From Candidatus Bipolaricaulota bacterium (GTDB taxonomy: Bacteria; Bipolaricaulota; Bipolaricaulia; RBG-16-55-9; DRXL01), in contig CALLJK010000016.1 of the NCBI GenBank assembly GCA_938091745.1, positions 16,910 to 80,909 on the forward strand: 64,000 nucleotides of DNA. Reading direction: 5' to 3'. This document shows, piece by piece, positions 28,462-40,069 of the stretch (position 1 is its first letter; every line of letters starts with the position of its first letter). Made by a program: the position numbers and the translations under genes. The notes beneath the pieces are model-generated. The model saw nothing but the letters and a program-made list of their open reading frames with translations. It was not told the origin of the DNA and made no database searches.

Positions 28462-29532
28462 ATGCGATCAGAACAAGCTTCGCTTGACGAAAATCTGGCT
28501 GTTGTTCCGACGCTGCGCCCCGAGTATACGTTCACGCGTTTTGTCCGTGGCGAGAGCAATAGATTAGCATACGCTGCTTCCCTTGCGGTCGCGGAGAACC
28601 CCGCACGTGCGTATAACCCGCTCTTTATTTATAGCGCCTCAGGCTTGGGCAAGACGCACCTGCTCCATGCTATCGGCCATGAGATCGCGCGACGCTCCCC
28701 GTGGCTCAAAATTCTCTATGTCACCTGCGAGCGCTTCGCGACCGAGTTCTATCGCGCGTTGCACGAGGGCAAGACCGCGCAGTTCCGAAAGGCTTACCGT
28801 ACTGCAGATATTCTGTTATTAGATGACGTGCACTTCTTGCGCGAGAAAGCCGCCACCCAAGAAGAACTCTTTCACACGTTCAACGATCTCTATCAACGGG
28901 GCAAGCAGATCGTGCTGACGTCGAACCGTCCTCCTGAAGCTCTGCCCCATCTCCATGAAGGTCTGATCTCGCGGTTTCGGTGGGGGCTGGTCGCGGATAT
29001 CCAGCCGCCGGATCGAGCAACACGACTGGCGATCTTGCGCGCCAAAGCTGAAGAACTCCAGCTTGATCTCCCTCAGAACGTGCTCGAGTACATCGCGGAG
29101 CGGGTGCGCTCGAACGTGCGCGCCCTTGAGGGGGCGCTCGTGCGCTTGACCGCTACGCTCTCTCTCAACGGCCACGAGCTTTCCCCAGAAGCCCTGAAAG
29201 ATTTGCTTCCCCCACCAGAGCGCCCTAAACTCCTCACGCCTGAGCGTATCAAGAGTGAAGTCGCGCGGTACTATCAGATCAGCGTTGAAGATCTCGAGGG
29301 CGAGAGTCGGGAGCGGCGCGTCGTCTGCGCGCGCCAGATCGCGATCTATTTGGCACGCGAGTTGACCGATCATTCCTTTCCTGCACTAGGGATGATCTTC
29401 GGTGGCCGTGATCACAGTACGGTCATGCACGCCTATCGCAAAGCGAAAGCCCTCGCTGAGAGTCCGCTCTTCTCCGGGGAGATCGCTCACTTGAAAGCCC
29501 AGCTCCTCGCATTGACCGAGCGAGCAGAGTAA
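28462..29532 (+). CDS. dnaA: Replication initiator DnaA lacking domain I
   Basis: YTFTRFVRGESNRLAYAAS, GLGKTHLLHAIGHE, DDVHFL, and domain IV ALGMIFGGRDHSTVMHAYRK; in-frame TAG at 28453-28455 rules out a longer N-terminus. Confidence 0.95.
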   Translation: MRSEQASLDENLAVVPTLRPEYTFTRFVRGESNRLAYAASLAVAENPARAYNPLFIYSASGLGKTHLLHAIGHEIARRSPWLKILYVTCERFATEFYRALHEGKTAQFRKAYRTADILLLDDVHFLREKAATQEELFHTFNDLYQRGKQIVLTSNRPPEALPHLHEGLISRFRWGLVADIQPPDRATRLAILRAKAEELQLDLPQNVLEYIAERVRSNVRALEGALVRLTATLSLNGHELSPEALKDLLPPPERPKLLTPERIKSEVARYYQISVEDLEGESRERRVVCARQIAIYLARELTDHSFPALGMIFGGRDHSTVMHAYRKAKALAESPLFSGEIAHLKAQLLALTERAE

Positions 29533-29544
29533 AATATCTTCGGG

Positions 29545-30615
29545 ATGAAGATCGAGCGTCTGGCGCTCTATAACTTTCGCAATCTCGCACCTACAGAGCT
29601 TGTCCCCGATGACAAGCTCAACCTCATCATTGGGCCAAACGCTGCGGGCAAGAGCAATCTCTGCGAAGCGATCTATTACGCTGCTAAAGGCTGGCTGCTC
29701 AAAGGCGAGCGCCAGCGCGACGTGATCACCTTCGGCCAGCACGAGACGGCGATTGAGCTCTCTGTGAACGGCGACCAGATCCGGGTGCATCTGAACGGAC
29801 GAGCGCGCGCGAAAACTATCGAACTCAATCATGAGAAGAAGACCCAAAGTGAGCTGAGCACGCGCCTGCGTGCCCTGCTCTTCACCCCCGACGAATTACA
29901 GATCATTAAGGGTCGTCCAGAGCAGCGTCGGCGCTTTCTCGATAGGAGCATTGCTGATCTCTCCCGTGAATATCGTCATGTTTTGCGCGAGTATGAACAA
30001 GCGCTCCAGCGCAAGAGCGCCCTGCTGCGTCAAGAAAACCCTGATCTCGAGGTTCTTGAAATCTTCAATCACGAGTTAATAGACCGTGGGAACTGGCTTA
30101 TCACAAAGCGACGCGAATATATGAGAGAGCTGAACAAGACTCTTCCCGAACGCTATCGAGCGATCTGCGGGCAGGAGAGCAAGCTCGTGTTGGTCTATGA
30201 AGGGTCTTCTGTTCCTCTGGCTCAGCTCATCCGAGATGCGACTTCTGAAGAGATCCGGCGCGGCATGGTGCTGGTCGGCCCGCACCGCGACGATTTGCGC
30301 TTTGAGCTCGACGGCCACGACTTGAGACGCTTTGGCTCCCAAGGCGAACAGAAGTCTGCGCTCTGCGCGATCTTGCTCACCCAGCTCGATCTCTTCTATA
30401 AGCGCTTTGGGGATTACCCCGTATTGATCTTGGACGACGTGCTCTCGGAGCTTGATCGTCCCCGGCTCCAGCGGCTCTTGCAGCTCTTGCCCAAAGATAT
30501 TCAGATCTTTCTCACCCACACTGTCACCGATATTGATGAGCTCTATCCTGAAGTGCGTGCGGCGGCTCGGCGCATCTTCTCGCTGGAGAACGGTAAGCTC
30601 TCGGTGATCGTATGA
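29545..30615 (+). CDS. recF: DNA repair/replication protein RecF
   Basis: NFRNLAPTEL, IGPNAAGKSNLCEAIYY, GPHRDDLRF, SQGEQKSALCAILLTQ. Confidence 0.95.
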   Translation: MKIERLALYNFRNLAPTELVPDDKLNLIIGPNAAGKSNLCEAIYYAAKGWLLKGERQRDVITFGQHETAIELSVNGDQIRVHLNGRARAKTIELNHEKKTQSELSTRLRALLFTPDELQIIKGRPEQRRRFLDRSIADLSREYRHVLREYEQALQRKSALLRQENPDLEVLEIFNHELIDRGNWLITKRREYMRELNKTLPERYRAICGQESKLVLVYEGSSVPLAQLIRDATSEEIRRGMVLVGPHRDDLRFELDGHDLRRFGSQGEQKSALCAILLTQLDLFYKRFGDYPVLILDDVLSELDRPRLQRLLQLLPKDIQIFLTHTVTDIDELYPEVRAAARRIFSLENGKLSVIV

Positions 30616-31148
30616 TCGAGCCTGCGCTGCTTGAGAAGGTGTTACGCAAGTACGGGCTGTTAGAGGGGTATCGTGAGCAGGAGCCTGCGCTCCTATGGGA
30701 CCGTGTTGTTGGAGAAAGAATCTCACGGTTGGCGCGACCGATCTGGGTACACGAGGGTGTGCTCTTCGTCGCGGTGCCCAACCACGTTGTCCAGCACGAG
30801 TTCAGTGTGATGCGAGAAGAATTCAGAAAGAGACTCAATAGCGCCTTAGGGGCAGAGCGTGTGAAGGAGATTCGCTTTAGAGTCGAGAGCTTTCCAAAGC
30901 CGCGCTCGGCGCTCTCGCTCGACGCCATCGAGCTTAGCCCCGAAGAAGAACACGAGATCGAGCAGCTTGCTGCAGATCTCCCTGACCCGACCTTGCGCTT
31001 GACCGTGATTCACCTTATGCAGAAAGCTAAGAAGATAGAAAAAGCACGACACCAGTTGGGCTGGAGGCCCTGCCCGCGGTGCGGCTTGCTCTGCGAAGAG
31101 CATTTCTGTCCAGTATGTGCGCAATCGTTTGAGGAGGGATCGCTGTGA
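30612..31148 (+). CDS. DUF721/DciA-like protein with C-terminal zinc ribbon
   Basis: WDRVVGERISRLARPIWVHEGVLFVAVPNHVVQHEF; C-terminal CPRCGLLCEEHFCPVC. Confidence 0.8.
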   Translation: MIEPALLEKVLRKYGLLEGYREQEPALLWDRVVGERISRLARPIWVHEGVLFVAVPNHVVQHEFSVMREEFRKRLNSALGAERVKEIRFRVESFPKPRSALSLDAIELSPEEEHEIEQLAADLPDPTLRLTVIHLMQKAKKIEKARHQLGWRPCPRCGLLCEEHFCPVCAQSFEEGSL

Positions 31149-32284
31149 GAATCGGGATCTTTACAGACACATTCACGCCGCAGATCAACGGTGTCACCAG
31201 TATTCTCCAAGAGTTAGATCGCGTGCTGACGCGTCAAGGCCATGAAGTTTATATCTTTGCTCCTGCGTACTTTCGCGCTCAACGAAACGAAAATGGCCGA
31301 GTCTTTCGGTTCCCGGCACTAACAGCATACTTTCACAAAGATAGTCGTATTGTCATCCCCTATGATCGTCGGGCGTTTGCTGTCTTTCCCAAGCTCGACG
31401 TCGTCTACAGCCACACCCCGGTCTCGATGGGGCTGTTAGCCCTCAAAGTCGCCCGAACATATGGGCTTCCCCATGTGCACACCTATCACACGCTTTTTAC
31501 GGAGTATCTGCACTATCTGCCCAGATTGATTCGTCCCACGCGACGCATGGCTGAGCGCATGAGCGCGGCGTTCTGTAACAGATGCGACGCGATCACGACT
31601 CCATCCCAAGCCATGAAAGAAGAGCTCCTGCGCTATGGCGTCCACAAGCCCATCTATGTGCTCCCCTTCGGCGTGGATAGAGAGCCCTTCGAACACCCTG
31701 TGAGGATCGACGCGCGACGTGTTCTGGGGCTTGCCCCTGATGAGTTCTTCTTGCTCTACGCAGGGCGCCTGGGCACTGAAAAGAACCTGCACTTTCTGCT
31801 TCGGGCGTTCCGCACACTCTTAGACCGTTGGCCAGGGCCACAACCTGTGCGGTTGGTGCTCGCCGGTGGTGGCCCGCATCAGCCGATCTTCGAGCAGTAT
31901 GCCCATGAGCTGCAGCTTGGGGATCGCGTGATATTTACGGGGTTCATTCCTCGTGAGGATTTGGTCGATTACTATCGTGCTGCGGATTTATTTGTCTTTG
32001 CTTCGAAGACCGAGACCCAAGGCTTGGTCTTAATGGAAGCGATGGCAGCAGGATTGCCGGCGGTCGCTGTGCGCGCCATGGGCGTCACCGATGTGGTCTT
32101 CGATGGCGAGACGGGCATACTCGTCCCTGAAGATGAACAGATCTTTGCTCAGACAGTAATAGAGCTTCTGCAAGACGCGCAACGACGGAAGTGCCTAGCA
32201 GAAAACGCCAAGGAGCGTGCGTGGAGCATTCAGCAGTCGGTGGCCAAGCTGCTCGAAATCTTTGTTCAGCTGAAGAGACTCTAA
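31145..32284 (+). CDS. GT4-family glycosyltransferase
   Basis: MRIGIFTDTFTPQINGVTSIL, FASKTETQGLVLMEAMAAGLPAVA. Confidence 0.9.
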   Translation: MRIGIFTDTFTPQINGVTSILQELDRVLTRQGHEVYIFAPAYFRAQRNENGRVFRFPALTAYFHKDSRIVIPYDRRAFAVFPKLDVVYSHTPVSMGLLALKVARTYGLPHVHTYHTLFTEYLHYLPRLIRPTRRMAERMSAAFCNRCDAITTPSQAMKEELLRYGVHKPIYVLPFGVDREPFEHPVRIDARRVLGLAPDEFFLLYAGRLGTEKNLHFLLRAFRTLLDRWPGPQPVRLVLAGGGPHQPIFEQYAHELQLGDRVIFTGFIPREDLVDYYRAADLFVFASKTETQGLVLMEAMAAGLPAVAVRAMGVTDVVFDGETGILVPEDEQIFAQTVIELLQDAQRRKCLAENAKERAWSIQQSVAKLLEIFVQLKRL

Positions 32285-32307
32285 ACGCATACGGAAAGGA
32301 GGCACCA

Positions 32308-33261
32308 ATGGTGCGCATCGGTTTAGTAGTCTTGCTCATCGTCGGAATAGCGCAGGCCCCGATTGTCTTCGTCACGCAATGGGGCCAGCAAGGCAACAAA
32401 CCTGGGCAGTTCAACACCCCAGAGGCCATCGCTGTAGACGCCCAGGGCAACGTCTACGTCGCGGACACGGAGAACCATCGTATTCAGAAGTTCGATTCAG
32501 ATGGGAAATTTCTCGCTCAGTGGGGTTCCAAAGGGGCCAACAACGGGCAGTTCGAGAGCCCCGGTGGCATTGCTCTTGATAGCGAGGGGAATATCTACGT
32601 TGCAGACACGTTCAACCATCGCATTCAGAAACTCGACAAAGCCGGAAAATTCTTAGCGAAGTGGGGCACACCGTGCGAGCTCTCATCAGGCAAAGGGTGT
32701 ATCGATCCTGACGGGCCTGGCCCGCTTCAAGTAGGCGATGGGCAGTTTTACTTTCCCGTCGGCATCGCTTTTGATAAGGAGGGCAATCTTTATGTCGCTG
32801 ACGCATTCAACCATCGCGTGCAAAAGTTCAGCCCCACAGGGAAGTTCTTAGGGAAGTTTGGCATCTTCGGTTCAGAAGACGGGCAGTTCAACGTCACCGC
32901 GGGTATCACTCTAGATGGCGATGGCAATATCTACGTCTCGGACAATAAAAACGACCGGGTGCAGAAATTTGACCCTACAGGGAAATTCTTGGGCAAATTC
33001 GGTGGCCCTGGCATAGCTGACGACCAGATGCGTAGGCCGTATCATCTTGCTATAGACAAATTCAATCGCATCTATGTTACGGACCAAGGGCACAACCGCA
33101 TCCAAGCCTTTGACCCAACAGGAAAGCTCGTGTTTGCCTGGGGCAAGGAAGGGAACGCTCCTGGCGAGTTTCAGAATCCAAGGGGCATCGCGATTGTCGG
33201 GAACTTTATCTATATCGCTGATTCGGATAACCATCGCGTGCAGAAGTTTGCGCTGCGCTAA
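32308..33261 (+). CDS. Secreted NHL-repeat beta-propeller protein
   Basis: Repeated GNIYVADTxNHRIQKF-type blades; signal peptide after MVRIGLVVLL. Confidence 0.9.
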   Translation: MVRIGLVVLLIVGIAQAPIVFVTQWGQQGNKPGQFNTPEAIAVDAQGNVYVADTENHRIQKFDSDGKFLAQWGSKGANNGQFESPGGIALDSEGNIYVADTFNHRIQKLDKAGKFLAKWGTPCELSSGKGCIDPDGPGPLQVGDGQFYFPVGIAFDKEGNLYVADAFNHRVQKFSPTGKFLGKFGIFGSEDGQFNVTAGITLDGDGNIYVSDNKNDRVQKFDPTGKFLGKFGGPGIADDQMRRPYHLAIDKFNRIYVTDQGHNRIQAFDPTGKLVFAWGKEGNAPGEFQNPRGIAIVGNFIYIADSDNHRVQKFALR

Positions 33262-33304
33262 TGCGTTGTTTGCGAGTGCAGACCCTCATCGTTAGAATAG
33301 CTCT

Positions 33305-33853
33305 GTGAGCACGTACATACACGGTACGACTATTTTAGCGATTCGCTCGGCGCAGGAGCGCCGCGCGGTGATCGCTTCTGATGGCCAGGCAACGCTCAAT
33401 AATGTTGTGCTGAAGAGCACCGCCAAGAAGGTCCGCAAAATCTATAACGATCAAGTCTTGGTGGGGTTTGCCGGGGCGACCGCGGATGCGATCACGCTCT
33501 TTGAGCGCTTCGAGAACAAACTCAAAGAGTTCGGCGGCAACTTAAAACGCGCTGCCGTCGAACTGACGAAAGATTGGCGCACGGATAGAGTCTTGCGACG
33601 CTTAGAAGCCATGATGGCCGTAGTCAATTCTGAGGCGTTGTTGCTCATCTCCGGTGCGGGTGACGTCATCGAGCCTGACGACGAGATGGTCGGCCTGGGC
33701 TCTGGGGGGGCGTATGCGCTCGCTGCAGCCAAAGCCCTGCGACAGAATACGAAACTCCCCATCGACGAGATCGCTCGCAAGGCTTTGGAGATCGCGGGAT
33801 CGCTCGATATCTATACGAATCAACACATCTCGATCGAGACGCTGGAGTGGTGA
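33305..33853 (+). CDS. hslV: ATP-dependent protease subunit HslV
   Basis: [51 protein letters not shown] start. Confidence 0.96.
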   Translation: MSTYIHGTTILAIRSAQERRAVIASDGQATLNNVVLKSTAKKVRKIYNDQVLVGFAGATADAITLFERFENKLKEFGGNLKRAAVELTKDWRTDRVLRRLEAMMAVVNSEALLLISGAGDVIEPDDEMVGLGSGGAYALAAAKALRQNTKLPIDEIARKALEIAGSLDIYTNQHISIETLEW

Positions 33854-33856
33854 ACG

Positions 33857-35251
<1,395 letters not shown>

Positions 35252-35275
35252 AAATCTTCCGCTGCGGAGGTAGAC

Positions 35276-35884
35276 GTGAGACTCTCTGACCTTGTGGGCG
35301 CTCTCTATTTGGGAGCGATTACGGCGTTCATCGTCTTTCAGAACGAGCTCTTTATCCGGCTGACAGAGACATATCCCTATCCGATGGGGTTTGCCAAGAT
35401 CGCGCTTTTAGCGACATTTGGAGAGTGTTTGAGACATCGCTTGACAACAGGGCATTGGATCCCCGATAAGATAGCTGTGCGGGTTCTCGTCTGGGGGGTC
35501 TTTGGGCTGTGGTTCACGGCGGCGTTTCCGTTTGTTGCCGGTGGAGTTCAAGCGATCTCGGAAAATCACTTATGGGTTCCGGCCAATCCGTTCTGGATGA
35601 GCGTGTGGATCAATCTCATTGGGGGCTATGCGTTCTTCATGATGTTCACGCACTATTGGATCGACACGATGATTGTTCAGGGATTTTGCTGGCCCTGGGA
35701 GGTCTTAGGCAAGCCAGAGACGCATCGCTGGGCCAAGATCGTCTTTATCTCGCTCATTCTGTTTTGGATTCCCGCTCATACGATAACGTTCTCGTTACCG
35801 CCAGCGTTGCGCGTCACTAGTGCAGCGTATCTCTCTATCGCGCTTGGGGTGATTCTTTCGTGTGCTGCTCGGCGGGGGCGTTAA
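35276..35884 (+). CDS. Conserved polytopic membrane protein, function unknown
   Basis: 202 aa, multiple TM; GTG start after hslU. Confidence 0.65.
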   Translation: MRLSDLVGALYLGAITAFIVFQNELFIRLTETYPYPMGFAKIALLATFGECLRHRLTTGHWIPDKIAVRVLVWGVFGLWFTAAFPFVAGGVQAISENHLWVPANPFWMSVWINLIGGYAFFMMFTHYWIDTMIVQGFCWPWEVLGKPETHRWAKIVFISLILFWIPAHTITFSLPPALRVTSAAYLSIALGVILSCAARRGR

Positions 35885-36425
35885 ATCTGTTCATTACTGT
35901 CTCAATGTCTGTTTGTATAAAGCACTCTATCGCATTGGCCGCGCGGGTTAAGATTTCCGGCAGTCTCGCTTGCTCTTCTTGAGTAAACTCACCCAAGACG
36001 TAGTCGATTAAATCTGACAAGGGTTGCTCTGTCCCAATCCCGATGCGCAGTCGGGGAATCTCTTCGGTCTGGAGCTCGGCAAGAACAGATTCCATACCGT
36101 GATGGCCTCCGGCGCTGCCGCGCTTGCGCACCCGCAGCTTCCCAAAAGGAATCGCATAGTCATCGTAGACAATGAGACACTCTTGCGGCGTCACCGGGTA
36201 GCGTTCGCAGATCTCTTTCACGGCGATCCCGCTCACGTTCATATAGACCAACGGTTCGACGATGAGGGCGAGGTCACTCAGACGATAGACGACTGAAAAA
36301 TCGTTCTCTGTTCTGGGTAGCTGAGGGCAGCGTTCAAGGAACGAGCGCACGGCCAGACGGCCTATATTGTGGCGCGTGCGCTCGTAGTGTCTCCCTGGGT
36401 TGCCTAAGCCAATGACGGCCTTCAC
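35835..36425 (-). CDS. pth: Peptidyl-tRNA hydrolase
   Basis: MKAVIGLGNPGRHYERTRHNIG, PLVYMNVSG, GSAGGHHGMESV. Confidence 0.95.
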   Translation of the reverse strand: MKAVIGLGNPGRHYERTRHNIGRLAVRSFLERCPQLPRTENDFSVVYRLSDLALIVEPLVYMNVSGIAVKEICERYPVTPQECLIVYDDYAIPFGKLRVRKRGSAGGHHGMESVLAELQTEEIPRLRIGIGTEQPLSDLIDYVLGEFTQEEQARLPEILTRAANAIECFIQTDIETVMNRFNAPAEQHTKESPQAR

Positions 36426-36436
36426 AGTAATTATTT

Positions 36437-37114
36437 CTATTTCTTTTCGGGCTTCGCTGGAGCAGCAGGAGTGGGAGCTGCCTCTTCTGCTGCGGGAGCA
36501 GCGCCCTCGGTTGGCACCGCACCTTCAACACCAGGGACCGCGGCCGCAACAGCGACCTCCTCCTTGCGCGGCGCCACGATCGTCACAATCGTCGCCTCCC
36601 CTGGCGTCAGTATCTGCACACCTTCAAGCTTCAATTCGTTGACATGCACTGCTTGCCCAATACCCAGATGGCTCACATCGATCTCAATGATCTCCGGGAT
36701 GGCATTCATGGGCCCTCGGACTGTGACGACGTCACGCAGGAGCTGGAGCACCCCGCCCTCCTTGCGCCCCTTCGCTTCCCCGCGCAGCCGCACTGGGACT
36801 TCTATTGTGACCGGCTGGTCCGGTGCAGGATGATAGAGATCAATGTGAATGACACGATCCGTCAGTAGATCACGCTGGATCTCTTTAATGAACGCCGGGA
36901 GCTTTTTGCCGTCTAACTCTACGGTGATGCGAGAGCTTCGGGTGATGCGGGAGAGCAACGCCTCGAGCTCCCTCGCACTCACCATGATATGCTGATGAAC
37001 TTCGTGCCCATAGAGCACGCCGGGGATAAACCCTGTGCGTCTGAGCGCCCGGGGATTGGGCTTGGGTCCACGGGGCATTGCTTTTATGGTGTACTCCATA
37101 AGAATCTCCTCCAT
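36437..37114 (-). CDS. rplY: Ribosomal protein L25/TL5/Ctc
   Basis: GFIPGVLYGHEVHQHI, IKEIQRDLLTDRVIHIDLYH; Ala/Glu/Pro-rich C-terminal tail. Confidence 0.93.
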   Translation of the reverse strand: MEEILMEYTIKAMPRGPKPNPRALRRTGFIPGVLYGHEVHQHIMVSARELEALLSRITRSSRITVELDGKKLPAFIKEIQRDLLTDRVIHIDLYHPAPDQPVTIEVPVRLRGEAKGRKEGGVLQLLRDVVTVRGPMNAIPEIIEIDVSHLGIGQAVHVNELKLEGVQILTPGEATIVTIVAPRKEEVAVAAAVPGVEGAVPTEGAAPAAEEAAPTPAAPAKPEKK

Positions 37115-37123
37115 TCTGAGTTT

Positions 37124-38059
37124 CTAATAATGTGGGAACATTTCGCTGACAGACTCTTGTGCGTGAATGCGCTTGATCGTCTCTGCAAGCAAGGCCCCAA
37201 CGGAGATCGTATCGATCTTGGGGCTTGTGGGCGGGGGAATCGTGTTCGTGACGACGATCTTCTTCACTGGTGAAGCCTCTAATTTTCGGACGGCATCACC
37301 GGCGAAGACCCCATGAATGAACGCCCCCACGACTTCTTGTGCGCCGCATTCTAATAATAGCTCTGTCGCTTCGATGACCGTTCCGCCGGTGGCTAAGATA
37401 TCGTCGACTAAGATCGCACGCTTGCCCTTGACGTTCCCGATGACGTTGAGCGCGCGCACTTCTGTCGGGCTGATCCGGCTCTTTTCGACTATCGCTAAGG
37501 GGAGTTCGAGGCGCTCTGCCACGGCACGGGCGCGTTTGGCTGCCCCGACATCCGGCGCAACGATCACTGTGTTCTCTAAGTTCTGATGGCGAAAGTAATC
37601 AGCTATGATTGGGTCTCCACGAAGATTATCGACGGGGATATCGAAAAAGCCCTGAATCTGTCCGGCAGGCAGATCGAGCGTGAGAACTCTGTCGGCCCCC
37701 GCGGTGACGATCATATTCGCGACGAGTTTTGCGCTGATGGGCACACGCCCGATGTGTTTTCGATCTTGACGGGCGTAGCCATAGTACGGGATGACCGCCG
37801 TGATGCGCTCTGCCGAAGCCCGCTTGAGCGCATCGATAATCAGCAAAAGCTCCATAAGATTATCGTTTACAGGGGGACACGTTGACTGTATGACGCAGAC
37901 ATCTGCGCCCCGGACGGTCTCTTTGATGTGCACGTTGATCTCGCCGTCGGGGAAGCGTCCCACCTCGGCTGCAGTGAGCTGAATCCCTAAATGTGCGCTG
38001 ATCTCTCGTGCTAACGCGGGATTGGCATTCCCCGTGATGAGCTTCAACTCGCCTTGCAC
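37124..38059 (-). CDS. prs: Ribose-phosphate pyrophosphokinase
   Basis: GRFPDGEINVHIKETVRGADVCVIQSTCPPVNDNLMELL, VDDILATGGT. Confidence 0.97.
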   Translation of the reverse strand: MQGELKLITGNANPALAREISAHLGIQLTAAEVGRFPDGEINVHIKETVRGADVCVIQSTCPPVNDNLMELLLIIDALKRASAERITAVIPYYGYARQDRKHIGRVPISAKLVANMIVTAGADRVLTLDLPAGQIQGFFDIPVDNLRGDPIIADYFRHQNLENTVIVAPDVGAAKRARAVAERLELPLAIVEKSRISPTEVRALNVIGNVKGKRAILVDDILATGGTVIEATELLLECGAQEVVGAFIHGVFAGDAVRKLEASPVKKIVVTNTIPPPTSPKIDTISVGALLAETIKRIHAQESVSEMFPHY

Positions 38060-38140
38060 GTCTCACTTCACCCTTAGGCTCTCTCTAGTAGCTAACGAGA
38101 GAGGAGATAAGAGCTAACGGAATAAACTACTATAGCAAAT

Positions 38141-38551
38141 TCACGGTGAGCCTGCAATCAGGCGATGGATTTCGTCCAGTGGGCGAGTGTGGGGCTTATG
38201 GATAATAGAGTGTAAAGAGCCGCCGCCGTCGCCGGGAAAGCGCGGAATGATATGAAAATGCAAGTGAGGGATGGCCTGGCCGGCGGCGCGCCCATCGTTG
38301 AACCCAATGTTGAACGCCGGAGCACCAAGCGCGTGGGCAAGGCGCGCCGTGACTTTTTGTACTGTTTGGAAGAGCTTACCGGCGAGCTCCGGGGGCAAGT
38401 CAGAGAACCGTTCGGCGTGCAGCTTGGGGATGACGAGCGTATGACCGTCGGTCATGGGGTAGATATCGAGGAACGCCAAAGTCTCCGAGTCCTCATATAT
38501 TTTGTGCGCAGCGAGCTCGCCACGCACGATCTTGCAAAAGATGCAGCTCAT
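38141..38551 (-). CDS. HIT-family nucleotide-binding protein
   Basis: CIFCKIVRGELAAHKIYED, QAIPHLHFHIIPR (HxHxH). Confidence 0.95.
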   Translation of the reverse strand: MSCIFCKIVRGELAAHKIYEDSETLAFLDIYPMTDGHTLVIPKLHAERFSDLPPELAGKLFQTVQKVTARLAHALGAPAFNIGFNDGRAAGQAIPHLHFHIIPRFPGDGGGSLHSIIHKPHTRPLDEIHRLIAGSP

Positions 38552-38555
38552 AGTC

Positions 38556-39758
38556 CTACCCCTTGAGAGAGATCTCCGCGAACGTGTGCTTGCCTACACG
38601 TACCAACGTCCCATCTTGTACAGATACGCTCTGATTAAACTGAGTAATTCTCTCCCCATTGAGCTCGACAGCCCCCTGCTCGATGAGGCGCTTGGCCTCG
38701 GAACGGCTCTTGCAGAGCGGCGCGATCAAGTCCACGACCCAGATGGTGCCGTCGGGCTTCAGAAGCTTTTTATCGAGATAGAGCTTGGGGACATCCGTGG
38801 GGCGCTCTTTCCGAGCAAAGACGCGCTCAAACTCTTCGAGCGCTCTATCGGCCGCTTCTTGAGAGTGATAGCGTGCGACCACAGCGTGAGCCATCTGCTG
38901 TTTTTGTTCCTTGGGATGGAGCTTTTTCAGCTCCTCCCAATCTAAGTCTGTGAGCAGCTTCACGTATTTTTCTAAAAGCGCGTCGGGGATAGACATTAAT
39001 TTGCCGAACATCTCGTTGGGCGGCTCGGTGATCCCCACGTAATTGCCATAGCTCTTGCTCATCTTCTTGACACCGTCAAGACCCTCTAAGAGGGGCATGA
39101 TGAAGCAGACTTGAGGCTCTTGACCGTAGCGCTCTTGTAACGCTCGGCCCACTAAGAGATTGAATCGCTGGTCAGTCCCACCTAACTCTACATCGGCTTC
39201 GATAGCTACTGAGTCATAGCCTTGGGCTAAGGGATAGAGAAACTCGACGATACTGATGGGATTGCCCTCGCGAAAGCGCTTGGCGAAATCGTCGCGCTCC
39301 AGCATCGCCGCGACCGTGTACTTCGACGCTAATTCTAAGAGTTTGGCAAAGTCCATCCTCTCGAGCCATTCGGAGTTATAGCGAAATTCTGTGCGATTTG
39401 GGTCCAAAATTTTGAGGGCTTGCTCTTTGTACGCTCTCATATTCGTTTCGACTTCTTCTTTGGAGAGCATCTTGCGCTGGCTGGCACGCTCGGAAGGATC
39501 GCCGATACGAGCCGTGAAATCTCCCACGATCAAGACAGCTGTGTGCCCTAGATCTTGGAAGTCGCGCAGCTTCTGCAAGACAACGCCTATCCCAATGTGA
39601 ATATCAGGGCTTGTCGGATCGACGCCCAACTTCACTCTGAGTGGCTTACCGGTGCGGACTGAGCGCTCCAATTTTCTGATAAGATCGCCCTCAGGGATGA
39701 TATCCACGGCGCGGCGCTTGAGAAACCGAAGCTGCTCATCGAGAGTCAGACGCTTCAT
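38556..39758 (-). CDS. tyrS: Tyrosyl-tRNA synthetase
   Basis: VKLGVDPTSPDIHIGIGVVLQKL, KKMSKSYGNYVGI, C-terminal S4 domain. Confidence 0.95.
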   Translation of the reverse strand: MKRLTLDEQLRFLKRRAVDIIPEGDLIRKLERSVRTGKPLRVKLGVDPTSPDIHIGIGVVLQKLRDFQDLGHTAVLIVGDFTARIGDPSERASQRKMLSKEEVETNMRAYKEQALKILDPNRTEFRYNSEWLERMDFAKLLELASKYTVAAMLERDDFAKRFREGNPISIVEFLYPLAQGYDSVAIEADVELGGTDQRFNLLVGRALQERYGQEPQVCFIMPLLEGLDGVKKMSKSYGNYVGITEPPNEMFGKLMSIPDALLEKYVKLLTDLDWEELKKLHPKEQKQQMAHAVVARYHSQEAADRALEEFERVFARKERPTDVPKLYLDKKLLKPDGTIWVVDLIAPLCKSRSEAKRLIEQGAVELNGERITQFNQSVSVQDGTLVRVGKHTFAEISLKG

Positions 39759-39850
39759 AGACGTGGCGAGTTTAGCGAAAGGAACAAGGTGCTGCAACTG
39801 TTAGCATTCTTGCTATGGCAGAGCAAAGCGTGGCGGGGTGCCGAAATACA

Positions 39851-40045
39851 CTAATCCCCGCAGCCCTCTTCATATCCACACCGACAGATCTTGTGACAGC
39901 CTACTATCACCGCGAAGGGCTTCTGACAGATGGGGCAGAGAGTAGGGTCCGGTGGAGGCAGAAGTTGCGCAAGCTGTCGCACCGGCTTCTTCTTAGAACT
40001 ATTTCGACCCTGACGCCCTGAGGATCGCTTCTTGGCCATTATCAT
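39851..40045 (-). CDS. Small basic zinc-finger protein
   Basis: TLCPICQKPFAVIVGCHKICRCGYEEGC. Confidence 0.65.
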   Translation of the reverse strand: MIMAKKRSSGRQGRNSSKKKPVRQLAQLLPPPDPTLCPICQKPFAVIVGCHKICRCGYEEGCGD

Positions 40046-40069
40046 TATTATAGTATATAATCACCCATT

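Noticed and set aside
28239-28487. 82-aa ORF upstream of dnaA
   Set aside because: Covers the dnaA promoter and has no recognisable features
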